Assembly: GCF_030544485.1 (NCBI RefSeq)
Contig: NZ_CP130610.1
Location: 4,030,001 to 4,094,000 of the forward strand
DNA from: Halomonas sp. HAL1
GTDB taxonomy: Bacteria; Pseudomonadota; Gammaproteobacteria; Pseudomonadales; Halomonadaceae
Direction: 5' to 3'
Length of the DNA: 64,000 bases
Part shown: positions 34,888-43,367 of the stretch, in pieces
Numbering within the stretch: the stretch's first letter is position 1
Layout of the letters: the number at the start of each line of letters is the position of its first letter
Program-made: the position numbers and the translations under genes
Notes under the pieces: model-generated
What the model saw: only the letters and a program-made list of their open reading frames with translations
The model's database searches: none
Told to the model about the DNA's origin: nothing

Positions 34888-35877
34888 ATGCAACATTTGG
34901 ACTTGCAGGTTATAGATCAAGCGCTGATCTGGTCCCAGGAGGGTGAAACGGTCTGGCTGTGCACCGTGCTCGCCACGTTTGGCTCATCGCCCCGCGCCCC
35001 CGGCGCCTGGATGGCGGTGACCAGGGATGGCAGACACCTGGGGTCGCTCTCCGGCGGCTGTGTGGAGGATGACTTCATCAAGCGCCTGGCCGAGAGGCAG
35101 TTTGAAACGCCGGCAGTCGTTATTCGCTACGGCGATGCAGACGACGCTCAGGGCGGGCATATCGCGCTGCCCTGTGGCGGCATTCTTGAGGTGCTGGTGG
35201 AGCGCCTGCCTGCCACGCCGGATATAAGGGAGCACCTTGGCACGCTGAAGGCGGCGTTGGAAGGCCACCGCCAGTTGATGCGCCATGTCGATATTCACGC
35301 GGGCACCCGCCACTTTACCGAGGACGCCACACTGGGGCCGCGCGTTGTCTGGCCCAGTGAAGTGGGCGCGCCGCTCCGGCTAAAAATGCGACTCGCGCCC
35401 GCACGGCGGTTGATCATTGCCGGCATTTCGCCCGTTTCCAACGCCTGCGCTTCGTTTGCCGCTACATTAGGGTTTGAAGTGATTGTCTGCGACCCCGACG
35501 AAGCCGCCTGCCAGGCGTTTGATGTTCCAGGGGTAACAGTCATAGCGCAACTGCCTTCCCAGTACATTGCCGCCAACGGCTGCCACGGCGCCACGGCCAT
35601 TGTGGCGCTCACCCATGATCCACGTATAGATGACCTGGCGATGATGGAAGCGGTGCGCACACCTGCGTTTTATATCGGCGTGATGGGCTCAAAGCGCACC
35701 TCTAACGCGCGCGCCGAGCGGCTGATTCGCTCAGGAGGGCTGACCGAAGAGCAAGTCGAGCGATTGCATATGCCGATTGGTCTAGCGCTAGGCAGCATGA
35801 CCCCGGCGGAAATTGCCCTCGCTATCATGGCGGATATCATCCGGGTCCAATACGGAAAAGCTACCAATGAGCTCTAG
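34888..35877 (+). CDS. XdhC/CoxI-family Moco chaperone (PaoD-like)
   Basis: Binds and sulfurates molybdenum cofactor and inserts it into the XO-family enzyme. 329 residues from ATG 34888: TVLATFGSSPRAPGAWMAVT and GSLSGGCVEDDF at the N-terminus, ADDAQGGHIALPCGGILEVL, and a Rossmann-like C-domain with LIIAGISPVSNACASFAATL, GVMGSKRTSNARAERL and MPIGLALGSMTPAEIALAIM. An ATG at 34852 is also possible. It is divergent from paoABC and overlaps the next gene by 11 bases, a common maturation-gene arrangement. Confidence 0.86.
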   Translation: MQHLDLQVIDQALIWSQEGETVWLCTVLATFGSSPRAPGAWMAVTRDGRHLGSLSGGCVEDDFIKRLAERQFETPAVVIRYGDADDAQGGHIALPCGGILEVLVERLPATPDIREHLGTLKAALEGHRQLMRHVDIHAGTRHFTEDATLGPRVVWPSEVGAPLRLKMRLAPARRLIIAGISPVSNACASFAATLGFEVIVCDPDEAACQAFDVPGVTVIAQLPSQYIAANGCHGATAIVALTHDPRIDDLAMMEAVRTPAFYIGVMGSKRTSNARAERLIRSGGLTEEQVERLHMPIGLALGSMTPAEIALAIMADIIRVQYGKATNEL

Positions 35878-36484
35878 CAATGTCGTCGCCCTGGTGATGG
35901 CGGCTGGCTACTCGCGCCGATTTGGTGAGGATGACAAGCGCTGCGCGACCTTAACCGACGGACGCTCGCTGTTGGCAGCCTCTGTCGCGAATGCCGAGCA
36001 AGCCTTTCCTATACTGCGCGTGGCAATCCGTGAAGAGGATGATGCGACCCTGCTAGGCCTTGCTGAAAGCACGCCTCTGGTGCGACTTCATCAGGCACAT
36101 CTTGGGTTAGGGGCAAGCATCGCCGAGGCGGTGGCCGAGCTTAGCCACGACGCCCGCCTGAAGAGCGTCGAAGCAGTCGCGATTTTATTGGGCGATATGC
36201 CCTGGATTCAGCAGGAGACGCTGCTGTCGTTACAGCGGCAAGCCACTCGCGACACCATCGTGCGGCCCTGCCATGAAGGTAAGCCGGGGCATCCGGTTAT
36301 ATTTGGGCGTACGCTTTGGCCCGCGCTTGAAGCGCTAAGCGGCCATACGGGGGCCAAAGAGATTATTCGCAACAACGCCGCGTACTACCGTGAGTATCAC
36401 GTGCAGGATGCGGGCACGATGATGGATATCGACTTGCCCGCTCACTTAGCGTCATCAAACCACGCTACCCCTGGCGGAGCGTAA
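35867..36484 (+). CDS. Molybdenum cofactor nucleotidyltransferase (MobA/MocA-like)
   Basis: 205-residue nucleotidyltransferase that adds CMP or GMP to molybdopterin. Signature ALVMAAGYSRRFGEDDKRCA at the N-terminus (LAAG-x-S-x-R-F-G...K), LLGDMPWI around residue 110 (metal-binding Asp), and GHPVIFGRTLWPALEALSGH near 145, all typical of MocA, which makes the cytosine form used by xanthine oxidase-family enzymes. ATG 35867 lies inside the end of xdhC; its 3' end overlaps the convergent phosphoesterase by 20 bases. Confidence 0.85.
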   Translation: MSSSNVVALVMAAGYSRRFGEDDKRCATLTDGRSLLAASVANAEQAFPILRVAIREEDDATLLGLAESTPLVRLHQAHLGLGASIAEAVAELSHDARLKSVEAVAILLGDMPWIQQETLLSLQRQATRDTIVRPCHEGKPGHPVIFGRTLWPALEALSGHTGAKEIIRNNAAYYREYHVQDAGTMMDIDLPAHLASSNHATPGGA

Positions 36485-37592
36485 TGCGGGTTAGCTCTGA
36501 GGGCTTGCCGAGGCGTAAAGCAAACCCTGGCCATAAGCCTGTACCGTTATTGACGTAAAGCGTCATGTCTTGAATATTATAAACGCCTGAAACGAAACCA
36601 TTGTTAGCGCTGGCAACCAGTCGATCGAAGCCTAGTATCATCCCACCATGAGTATGTCCGGAGAGCTGCAGATCTACACCGGCTGCAGCCGCAGCCACCG
36701 CATTGCGGGGCTGATGATCCAGCATAATAATCGGCGAGTCGCTCGGTGCCCCTGCTATCGCCTCCTCGACATTCGGCGCAGCAAAAGCATGCCTGGCGGC
36801 CGTAAAATCCGTCACTCCCGCAAGGACTAAGTTCGCCCCCTCGTTGTCGATCACAACATGTTGATTTGCCAATACCTGCATGCCGAGCGACTGGTAATAC
36901 GCCATCCACTGCGGGTAACCAAAATAGTACTCATGATTACCCGGAATGGTATAGACGCCGTCGGGCGCTGCAAGCGCTTGTAAAGGCGCCACATCTGCGC
37001 GACGCACATCAAGGTCGCCATCGATCAAATCGCCGGTGATGACGATTAAATTTGGCTCCAGCGCATTGGCCTGCGACACCACCGCTTCAACCCACGGGGC
37101 TTCAAACAGTCGGCTAATATGCAGATCGGTTAACTGCACAATTTCGTAGCCTTCAAACTGAGAGGGCAACCCTTGAATGGTAACCTCGATATCCTTCACC
37201 AGCGGCACCCGCGCCGCTTGGCTGACGGCGAAAGCAGCCACGCCTAACGCCAACGCTCCCATGCTGTAACGCAGTGAAGAGGGGATGCCGACACGCCTTC
37301 TTTTTACTGCCATCAGCATCAGCGCTACCGCATCAACCACTAGCTGAAACACTGCTAGAAACAGCATCGTGCCGAAAATCCAATTGACGATCAGTACGAT
37401 GGCTCTTGGCACCTCGGGAGAGAACATGGAGCCAAACGCCATCAAGGTAAGCCAATGATGCTGAGCTACCAGTAACAGCGCAACGCTGAGGAGACCTTTA
37501 AACCAGAGCGGCCATTTGAGTGGCACTAAATAGCGAAGAATAACAATCAGGCAGGGTATGGCGACGACAAAATGAAACATAGAGATGCTCAT
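36465..37592 (-). CDS. Membrane-anchored metallophosphoesterase (YaeI/YkuE-like)
   Basis: 375 residues: four membrane helices in the first 130 residues, then a calcineurin-like domain outside or at the membrane face. Metal-binding motifs: QLTDLHISRL, VITGDLIDGDLD, IPGNHEYYFGYP, MLDHQP and SGHTHGGMI. YaeI-type enzymes of this family cleave UDP-diacylglucosamine or unknown lipids; the extra helices fit a lipid substrate. Start codon choice is uncertain because no ribosome site is clear. Confidence 0.82.
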   Translation of the reverse strand: MSISMFHFVVAIPCLIVILRYLVPLKWPLWFKGLLSVALLLVAQHHWLTLMAFGSMFSPEVPRAIVLIVNWIFGTMLFLAVFQLVVDAVALMLMAVKRRRVGIPSSLRYSMGALALGVAAFAVSQAARVPLVKDIEVTIQGLPSQFEGYEIVQLTDLHISRLFEAPWVEAVVSQANALEPNLIVITGDLIDGDLDVRRADVAPLQALAAPDGVYTIPGNHEYYFGYPQWMAYYQSLGMQVLANQHVVIDNEGANLVLAGVTDFTAARHAFAAPNVEEAIAGAPSDSPIIMLDHQPRNAVAAAAAGVDLQLSGHTHGGMILGFDRLVASANNGFVSGVYNIQDMTLYVNNGTGLWPGFALRLGKPSELTRITLRQG

Positions 37593-37646
37593 GAAAAGGA
37601 AGAAGCGCGGCGCATAGCCACGCGAATATTTGGCCTACAAAGGTGC

Positions 37647-38027
37647 TTACTGCTTGGCCATCAGTGCGACGACCGCAAGCGCCAGCCACCCGGCCATTAA
37701 TAAAACGCCGCCAATAGGCGTCACAATGCCGAGGCTTAGCCCAGCCAAGGCCATTAAGTAGAGCGAGCCTGAAAAACACACAACCCCCAGTGCCCACAGC
37801 GCCAGCACCCAGCGCTGGCCCGCCAATGGTTGTACCCGGCGCCACACCACCACTATCATCATGGCAAGCGTGTGCCACGCTTGGTAGCGCACACCGGTTT
37901 CCACAGCGCTCACCATTGCTTCGGTAGTACGCGCCGCTAATCCGTGCGCCGCATAGGCACCCAGCATCACCATCATTGCGCCCGACAGCGCCGCTATACA
38001 CCACCACCCTTTATCTGCTCGTTGCAC
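37647..38027 (-). CDS. DUF423 integral membrane protein (YgdD-like)
   Basis: 126-residue membrane protein with four hydrophobic segments. GAYAAHGLAARTTEAMVSAVET is the DUF423 signature. GTG 38027 is the start, with GGAGA five bases before. Function in the family is unknown. Confidence 0.8.
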   Translation of the reverse strand: MQRADKGWWCIAALSGAMMVMLGAYAAHGLAARTTEAMVSAVETGVRYQAWHTLAMMIVVVWRRVQPLAGQRWVLALWALGVVCFSGSLYLMALAGLSLGIVTPIGGVLLMAGWLALAVVALMAKQ

Positions 38028-38165
38028 GTTACTCTCCTACTTCACTTACCTGCTTCAATTGTCTGCTTCATTTTCGCGCGCGGATTGCCCTACGGCGTAC
38101 CTTGAGCGGCTCGAAACCGCTACAATAGAAAACGCATTGCCACGACGAATGAGACGCGACCCTTT

Positions 38166-38372
38166 ATGTCTATCCAGATACGTCTAAACGGTGAACCCCA
38201 TACGCTTTCGACCGGCCTTACCGCCGCCGACCTAGTTGAACAACTGGGTCTGAGCGGCCGTCGCATCGCCGTCGAAATTAACGAAGAGATCGTCCCCCGC
38301 AGCCAACACGCCGATACCCGCTTGGCCGATGGCGACCATGTGGAAGTTGTCCACGCGATTGGCGGCGGCTAG
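38166..38372 (+). CDS. thiS: Sulfur carrier protein ThiS
   Basis: 68-residue ubiquitin-fold sulfur carrier for thiazole synthesis. It ends in the essential HAIGGG tail, the C-terminal Gly-Gly that is thiocarboxylated. It precedes thiG by ten bases. No THI-box TPP riboswitch is apparent upstream. Confidence 0.93.
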   Translation: MSIQIRLNGEPHTLSTGLTAADLVEQLGLSGRRIAVEINEEIVPRSQHADTRLADGDHVEVVHAIGGG

Positions 38373-38382
38373 AGGAAATACT

Positions 38383-39177
38383 ATGACCCAACTAACCGAT
38401 ACTCCGCTCACTATCGCCGGACGCGACTTTCACTCGCGCCTGCTGGTCGGCACAGGCAAGTATAAAGACTTTACCGAAACCGGTGCCGCCATTGCCCAGA
38501 GCGGTGCTGAGATCGTGACGTTTGCCGTACGCCGCACCAACTTGGGCCAGGACGCCGAGGCGCCCAATCTGCTAGATGTTATCTCGCCCGAGCGCTACAC
38601 CCTGCTGCCCAATACCGCTGGTTGCTACAACGCGAAAGATGCCGTGCGCACCTGCCGTTTGGCCCGCGAGCTGCTTGATGGCCACAATCTGGTCAAACTG
38701 GAAGTGCTCGGCGATGACCACACGCTCTACCCCAACGTGGTAGAGACCCTGAAAGCCGCTGAAACGCTGCTCGCCGACGGTTTCGACGTGATGGTTTACA
38801 CCAGCGATGACCCCATTGTGGCACGCGAACTGGAAGCCATGGGCTGCTGCGCCATCATGCCACTGGGCTCACTGATTGGCTCTGGCCACGGCATTCAAAA
38901 CCCGCACAACGTGCGCTTGATTGTTGAGCAGAGCAACGTCCCGGTGCTGGTCGATGCGGGCATTGGCACGGCGTCGGATGCCGCCATGGCGATGGAGCTC
39001 GGCTGTGACGGCGTACTGTTGAACAGTGCCATTGCCCATGCTCGCGACCCGCTGCGCATGGCCAACGCCATGAAACTAGCCGTGGAAGCCGGCCGCGACG
39101 CGTTTTTAGCCGGCCGCATGGCGCGTCGTCAATCCGCCGATCCATCTTCACCTTTTGCTGGCCGTATTAACGGTTAA
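38383..39177 (+). CDS. thiG: Thiazole synthase ThiG
   Basis: 264-residue TIM-barrel enzyme that forms the thiazole phosphate ring of thiamine from deoxyxylulose phosphate, ThiS-thiocarboxylate and dehydroglycine. Active-site Lys in [18 protein letters not shown] near residue 97; phosphate-binding [20 protein letters not shown] near 200. AGGAAA precedes ATG 38383; the upstream in-frame ATG at 38329 overlaps thiS. Confidence 0.94.
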   Translation: MTQLTDTPLTIAGRDFHSRLLVGTGKYKDFTETGAAIAQSGAEIVTFAVRRTNLGQDAEAPNLLDVISPERYTLLPNTAGCYNAKDAVRTCRLARELLDGHNLVKLEVLGDDHTLYPNVVETLKAAETLLADGFDVMVYTSDDPIVARELEAMGCCAIMPLGSLIGSGHGIQNPHNVRLIVEQSNVPVLVDAGIGTASDAAMAMELGCDGVLLNSAIAHARDPLRMANAMKLAVEAGRDAFLAGRMARRQSADPSSPFAGRING

Positions 39178-39192
39178 TTGATTCGAGACCCC

Positions 39193-39963
39193 ATGACTGA
39201 ACCTAATCCCCCAGCGCACCAAATCAGCGTCGACGTCGACAGCAGTGCCACCACCGCCCCTGAAAGCCAGGATGCACCACTGCACCGCCGCGGCATTAAA
39301 AGCTACGTCATCCGCGCGGGCCGCATGACCCAGGCCCAAAACCGGGGCCTGGAAGATGTTTGGCCGCGCTTTGGCCTGACCATCGCCGACGGACGCCAAG
39401 ACTTGGACGTCCTGTTTGGGCGCCAAGCGCCGCGCGTGGTCGAAATTGGTTTTGGCATGGGCAACTCATTGATCGAGCAGGCGGAAACCCACCCGGATAC
39501 CGACTTTATCGGCATTGAGGTTCACGCCCCTGGTGTGGGTAAGCTACTGGATGAAGTCGACAAACGGGGTCTGACCAATTTACGCGTTTACCGCGAAGAT
39601 GCCCTGGCCGTGCTTGAGCAGTGCCTTCCCGAAGGCTCGCTAACCACGCTGCAGCTGTTCTTCCCCGACCCATGGCCGAAAAAGAAGCACCACAAACGGC
39701 GCATCGTGCAGCCAGCCTTTGTTGAGCTGATTCGCACTCGTCTGATGCCCGGCGGCACCTTTCACTTAGCTACGGACTGGGAAGCCTACGCGGAGTGGAT
39801 GGTGGAAGTGATGGAAGCGGCCCCCGGTTATGCCAATACCGCTAGCACAGAGACCGCCCCATACGTGCAGCGCCCGGCCTTCCGCCCGCTCACCAAGTTT
39901 GAAGCCCGCGGCGAAAAACTCGGCCACGGCGTGTGGGATTTGATTTATCAGCGAGAGGGGTAA
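39193..39963 (+). CDS. trmB: tRNA (guanine-N7-)-methyltransferase
   Basis: Methylates G46 in tRNA with SAM. 256 residues with an acidic, disordered N-terminal 40 residues, then [20 protein letters not shown] motif [16 protein letters not shown] near 78, [20 protein letters not shown] near 150 (catalytic and tRNA-binding), and [17 protein letters not shown] at the C-terminus. It follows thiG, a frequent neighbour in gammaproteobacteria. Confidence 0.94.
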   Translation: MTEPNPPAHQISVDVDSSATTAPESQDAPLHRRGIKSYVIRAGRMTQAQNRGLEDVWPRFGLTIADGRQDLDVLFGRQAPRVVEIGFGMGNSLIEQAETHPDTDFIGIEVHAPGVGKLLDEVDKRGLTNLRVYREDALAVLEQCLPEGSLTTLQLFFPDPWPKKKHHKRRIVQPAFVELIRTRLMPGGTFHLATDWEAYAEWMVEVMEAAPGYANTASTETAPYVQRPAFRPLTKFEARGEKLGHGVWDLIYQREG

Positions 39964-39967
39964 CGCC

Positions 39968-40879
39968 TTACTCTTTAAGCGGTTCAATCGGCTCCCAATC
40001 TGAACGATTGGCCAGAAACTCAGGCCTGGGCCGATTACCGCAGTAAGGGTCATGAAGGGTGTTTTCAACGCTGTTGTAAACAAAGAACAGATTACTTCTC
40101 GGCCAGCAGGACATATTCGTGTTGGAGCCGTGCATGGTATTGCTTTCGAAAATCACCAGGGATCCGGCGGGCCCCTTGGGCGCTTCAATATCGTTCTCCA
40201 ACATTAATTCGCGCAGGCTGCTGGCTGGCGGCACTCCCACCTCTTGGCTTTTGAGTGACTCTTTGTAGTTATTCTCCGGCGTTCGCCCTACACAGGGAAC
40301 AAAGTAGCGGTGCGAACCAGGAATCAACATCAGTGGCCCATTAAACTCACCGTTATCGGTGAGCACGATGGAACAGCTCAGCGCGCGCATGCGCGGCATG
40401 CCATCTTCGCTATGCCATGTCTCAAAGTCTGAGTGCCAATCAAACCCTTTGCCTTTGAACCCAGGCTTATAATTGATTCGTGACTGATGGATATAGACAT
40501 CGCTGCCCAGCAATTGCTTGACGATCGCCAACAGCTTGGGGTCCTGGGTCAGGCGTTGGAAACGCTTGGACACTTCATGAATACCGAACACGGTGCGTAT
40601 CTCTTCACGCCCTGGTTCAAGAATCGTGCCTTCTGAAAGCTTAAGATCGGCATCATCTTCGTACTCACGCAGCTCTTTAAGAAACACCTGCATATCATCG
40701 GCGTCAAAAAAACCTTCAAAGGAGAGAAACCCCTTTTTCTCGTACTCCGCAATTTGCGACCTACTCAGCGGCCCATCAGCAAGCTGGGATTCATCGCCAT
40801 ATACCACGGGATCGATGCGTTCAAACATTCCCAACTTTCGCTCCAAGCGAGTAGGGAAAAGATCTTGGGTATCGTTCAT
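39968..40879 (-). CDS. ectD: Ectoine hydroxylase EctD
   Basis: Non-haem Fe(II)/2-oxoglutarate dioxygenase that converts the osmolyte ectoine to 5-hydroxyectoine in the cytosol. The EctD signature around residues 143-162 reads FDWHSDFETWHSEDGMPRMR, containing two iron ligands (H146, D148 in the usual numbering); the third is the histidine in TMHGSNTNMS. 303 residues from ATG 40879, with GGAGG eight bases before; ATGs at 40885 and 40900 are too close to or inside the ribosome site. ectABC is not in the window. Confidence 0.95.
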   Translation of the reverse strand: MNDTQDLFPTRLERKLGMFERIDPVVYGDESQLADGPLSRSQIAEYEKKGFLSFEGFFDADDMQVFLKELREYEDDADLKLSEGTILEPGREEIRTVFGIHEVSKRFQRLTQDPKLLAIVKQLLGSDVYIHQSRINYKPGFKGKGFDWHSDFETWHSEDGMPRMRALSCSIVLTDNGEFNGPLMLIPGSHRYFVPCVGRTPENNYKESLKSQEVGVPPASSLRELMLENDIEAPKGPAGSLVIFESNTMHGSNTNMSCWPRSNLFFVYNSVENTLHDPYCGNRPRPEFLANRSDWEPIEPLKE

Positions 40880-40924
40880 GGACATCTCCTCCATTAGCAT
40901 ACGGTTAACAAGCGTTTTTAGGCA

Positions 40925-40941
40925 CTACGTATAAAACGTAG
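40925..40941. promoter_or_regulatory. Inverted repeat upstream of ectD
   Basis: CTACGT, ATAAA, ACGTAG at 46 bases before the ectD start, in a position to be an operator or part of an osmotically controlled promoter. Regulator unknown. Confidence 0.4.
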
Positions 40942-41027
40942 ACGCCAAAACGCACCTCAGCAATGCCCTTTGGAGGTCGCCGAAAAGACAACATCAGTAA
41001 TGAGGAGATTAGCAGGGTGTAGAAAAA

Positions 41028-41158
41028 AGAAAGCCGCTCCATGGGAGCGGCAAAAAAGACCGTGACTAGCAATGAGAGGGAGAAACCATGACAGTTAACT
41101 GGCGATAATGTTTACCGAGTAGCTGTCTTGGCTGCCAAGCGTCTCATCAAACGCTGAC
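41028..41158 (-). ncRNA. Candidate Fur-controlled small RNA (RyhB/PrrF-like arrangement)
   Basis: On the minus strand a sigma-70 promoter TTGACG (41193-41188), 17 bases, TATAGT (41170-41165) contains a Fur-box-like AATGAGAATGATTATAG between and over the elements. An RNA starting near 41158 would fold two 5' hairpins (AGCGT/ACGCT, 41139-41157; CTTGGC/GCCAAG, 41127-41139) and end at the terminator GCCGCTCC/GGAGCGGC (41033-41051) followed by TTTCTTTTTT. A pyrimidine-rich single-stranded stretch TTTCTCCCTCTCATTGCTAG precedes the terminator. No open frame of note exists. Length is about 130 nt. Confidence 0.6.
41033..41051. terminator. Strong hairpin terminator upstream of ectD
   Basis: GCCGCTCC, ATG, GGAGCGGC with A-runs on the left and right (T-runs on the minus strand). 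It ends the candidate sRNA and any read-through from the permease at 41240. Confidence 0.9.
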
Positions 41159-41164
41159 AATCAC

Positions 41165-41193
41165 ACTATAATCATTCTCATTTACCTCGTCAA
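41165..41193 (-). promoter_or_regulatory. Promoter with overlapping Fur box
   Basis: TTGACG-N17-TATAGT on the minus strand. The spacer and -10 contain AATGAGAATGATTATA, close to the Fur consensus hexamers. Iron-bound Fur would cover the -10 box, so transcription would rise when iron is scarce. Confidence 0.65.
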
Positions 41194-41239
41194 TACAAAT
41201 ACGAATATTTTTTATTTACCTTTCGAGTCTGCCTATCCA

Positions 41240-42154
41240 TCAGCTTACCAATCGCAGCCAAAACGGTAGCGTCGCCATGGCCAATAGGGTTTGTCCGGTG
41301 ATAATGGCCGCCATCAGTTCAGCATCGCCGCCCAGTTGGCGGGCTAAAATATAGGCAGACGTAGCGGTGGGCAGCGCTGCAAACAGGAGCGCCACGTCAC
41401 GACTGACCGGATCTAGTTGCAGCACCCAGGTTAATACCAAGACAAACGCGGGCATCAGCAGCAGCTTAACGCTATTGGTAGCCAGCACGCCGCGGTCAAT
41501 CCGCAGCAACGCCGCCGGGCGCAGCGCTACCCCCACCGCTACCAGCCCCAGTGGCAACGCCGCACGCCCCAATAGCTCGACCGTGTCCTGACTCCAACCA
41601 GGTAAACCGACACCGGAAAGGTTCAGGCCAATACCAATAAGGCAAGCAAGGATTAGCGGATTTTTAATCAGCGCCATTGCGCTTTTACCCACGCTAGCGC
41701 CGCCCAGAGTGCCAGCGGCCACAAAGCTAGCCACACACATCACGTTAACTACCGGTACCATTAGTGCCACCGCGACGGCTGCAGTGGTCGCTCCTAAGCT
41801 GCCGTGTAGCGCGGCGGCACCAGCAACGCCCACATAAGTATTAAAGCGTACCGCCCCTTGAAACACCGAGGTAAACGCAGCGGGTGTAAGGCGTAACCAG
41901 CCCCGTAAACGCCAAAGCAGTATGCCAAACAACGACATTGCGCCCAGCAATACCAGTGCTAGGCGGCCTACCGGAACTTGGCTCACATCGGCAGTCGCCA
42001 ACGTTCCCACCAGCATGGCGGGGAACAGTACAAAATAGATAAGCCGCTCCATCTGCGGCCAGAAAGTATCGCTAGGCCAACGCCAATAGCCGAGCATGGC
42101 GCCCAGTAAAATCAATAAAAACAGGGGGCCTAAAGCGCCAGTGATACTCTCCAT
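41240..42154 (-). CDS. AEC-family transporter (auxin-efflux-carrier superfamily)
   Basis: 304-residue inner-membrane transporter with about ten helices; the family moves malate, malonate and similar acids. ITGALGPLFLLILLGAMLGY starts helix one, and the last part has FAALPTATSAYILARQLGGD, characteristic of AEC proteins. AAAGGA precedes ATG 42154 (24 bases inside the longest frame). Divergent from the gene at 42214. Confidence 0.82.
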   Translation of the reverse strand: MESITGALGPLFLLILLGAMLGYWRWPSDTFWPQMERLIYFVLFPAMLVGTLATADVSQVPVGRLALVLLGAMSLFGILLWRLRGWLRLTPAAFTSVFQGAVRFNTYVGVAGAAALHGSLGATTAAVAVALMVPVVNVMCVASFVAAGTLGGASVGKSAMALIKNPLILACLIGIGLNLSGVGLPGWSQDTVELLGRAALPLGLVAVGVALRPAALLRIDRGVLATNSVKLLLMPAFVLVLTWVLQLDPVSRDVALLFAALPTATSAYILARQLGGDAELMAAIITGQTLLAMATLPFWLRLVS

Positions 42155-42213
42155 TTGCGTTCCTTTTGCCTGCGACATCCCAGCACAGCGATATCGGCTC
42201 GATTACTGTTACC

Positions 42214-42762
42214 ATGGCGAAACACCCGCCTCACGGCTTGCGTAGCGATTATTCTGCCATGAAGATGATATCAAAACCTGCACACCCGGCAGGCTTTCCT
42301 GCTTTAAGGGTACTGATACTGGTCACTGGTTTAGCGCTGGCTGCCTGTGCTTGGTATGCCTTTGCCCATTGGTTGCACCGCGATAGCGATGTGACCTGGT
42401 TTCCGCCTGCGGCAAGCTGCAACTTGCATACAGCGCCTTGTTCCGCCACGTTGGGCGATAAAGGCCGCATCACCCTCCATGTTCAAGCGAGCGGGCGGAT
42501 TGATGCATTAGAGGTATTACCACTGGAAGTTGAGGTTGACGGCGTTACGGCCACTCAGGTTGACGTTGATTTTGTTGGCCGTGATATGGACTTAGGGCTG
42601 CACCGTTTTGCCCTCAGTGCAGGTGCGCCCGGCCATTTTCAAGGACAAGGCCAAGTGGGGATTTGCACCCAAACCATTATGCCCTGGCGAGCGCGTGTCA
42701 TACTGGACACTGCAGAAGGTAAAGTGGGTAGTTGGTTCGATTTTGACGTTATTCGGAGTTAA
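42214..42762 (+). CDS. Membrane-anchored protein before the SCO gene, unrecognised
   Basis: Unrecognised protein of about 182 residues, depending on start. One membrane segment (ALRVLILVTGLALAACAWYA near residue 33) and a periplasmic, beta-rich domain with CNLHTAPCSA and GICTQT cysteines. It ends six bases before the SCO gene, so a link to copper or oxidase assembly is plausible, but only by position. Start codon uncertain (42166, 42214 or 42259). Confidence 0.55.
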   Translation: MAKHPPHGLRSDYSAMKMISKPAHPAGFPALRVLILVTGLALAACAWYAFAHWLHRDSDVTWFPPAASCNLHTAPCSATLGDKGRITLHVQASGRIDALEVLPLEVEVDGVTATQVDVDFVGRDMDLGLHRFALSAGAPGHFQGQGQVGICTQTIMPWRARVILDTAEGKVGSWFDFDVIRS

Positions 42763-42767
42763 CGCAC

Positions 42768-43361
42768 ATGGCACGTAAACCGTTATGGCTGGGCGCTGGT
42801 GTAGCCGCTGTATTAATTGTGGTCAGTGGCATCGGCCTCTATCACTACGCTTTTGCCCCCAAGGATGGCGAACCTGTAGGTGGCCCTGTGGAAATGCCTT
42901 CGACCCAGGGGGATTTTTCGCTGACCCAGCTGGATGACGATCAGCTAGCCATTTTATCGTTTGGTTACACGTTCTGCCCCGACATATGCCCGATGACCCA
43001 GTCGGTCAAACGCCAAGCCTTGGCTCAACTCTCTGAGGAACAGCGCGAGCGGGTGGTGCCGGTGATGATTACCGTTGACCCCGAACGCGACACCATAGAG
43101 CGCATGCAGGAGTACATGGGCTTTTTCGGCGAGGAGTTCATTGGTGCGGTAGGTAGTCAGGAGCAGCTTGAAGATGTTGCGTCGCGCTATGGAGTGATAT
43201 GGCGAAAAGTCGAAGCGCCGGATTCGGCAATGGCATACACCATCGATCACAGCGCCTCGCTTTTTTTAGTCAATCGCGAAGGCGAGATATTGCAGCGAGT
43301 GCTCTATTCGCCAACTCCCCATGGGTTAGTCTCGGCATTAGAGAGCGAACTGGGCAGTTAG
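42768..43361 (+). CDS. SCO1/SenC-family copper chaperone
   Basis: 197-residue membrane-anchored thioredoxin-fold protein that helps load CuA of cytochrome oxidase or acts in redox control. N-terminal membrane anchor (LGAGVAAVLIVVSGIGLYHY). Copper ligands: GYTFCPDICPMT (C-x3-C near residue 66) and His in YTIDHSASLFLV near 156. Length is normal. Overlaps no neighbour; convergent with the esterase at 43368. Confidence 0.88.
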   Translation: MARKPLWLGAGVAAVLIVVSGIGLYHYAFAPKDGEPVGGPVEMPSTQGDFSLTQLDDDQLAILSFGYTFCPDICPMTQSVKRQALAQLSEEQRERVVPVMITVDPERDTIERMQEYMGFFGEEFIGAVGSQEQLEDVASRYGVIWRKVEAPDSAMAYTIDHSASLFLVNREGEILQRVLYSPTPHGLVSALESELGS

Positions 43362-43367
43362 TCGACT

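Noticed and set aside
38028..38165. TPP riboswitch before thiS
   Set aside because: No THI-box-like CTGAGA or related motifs are seen.
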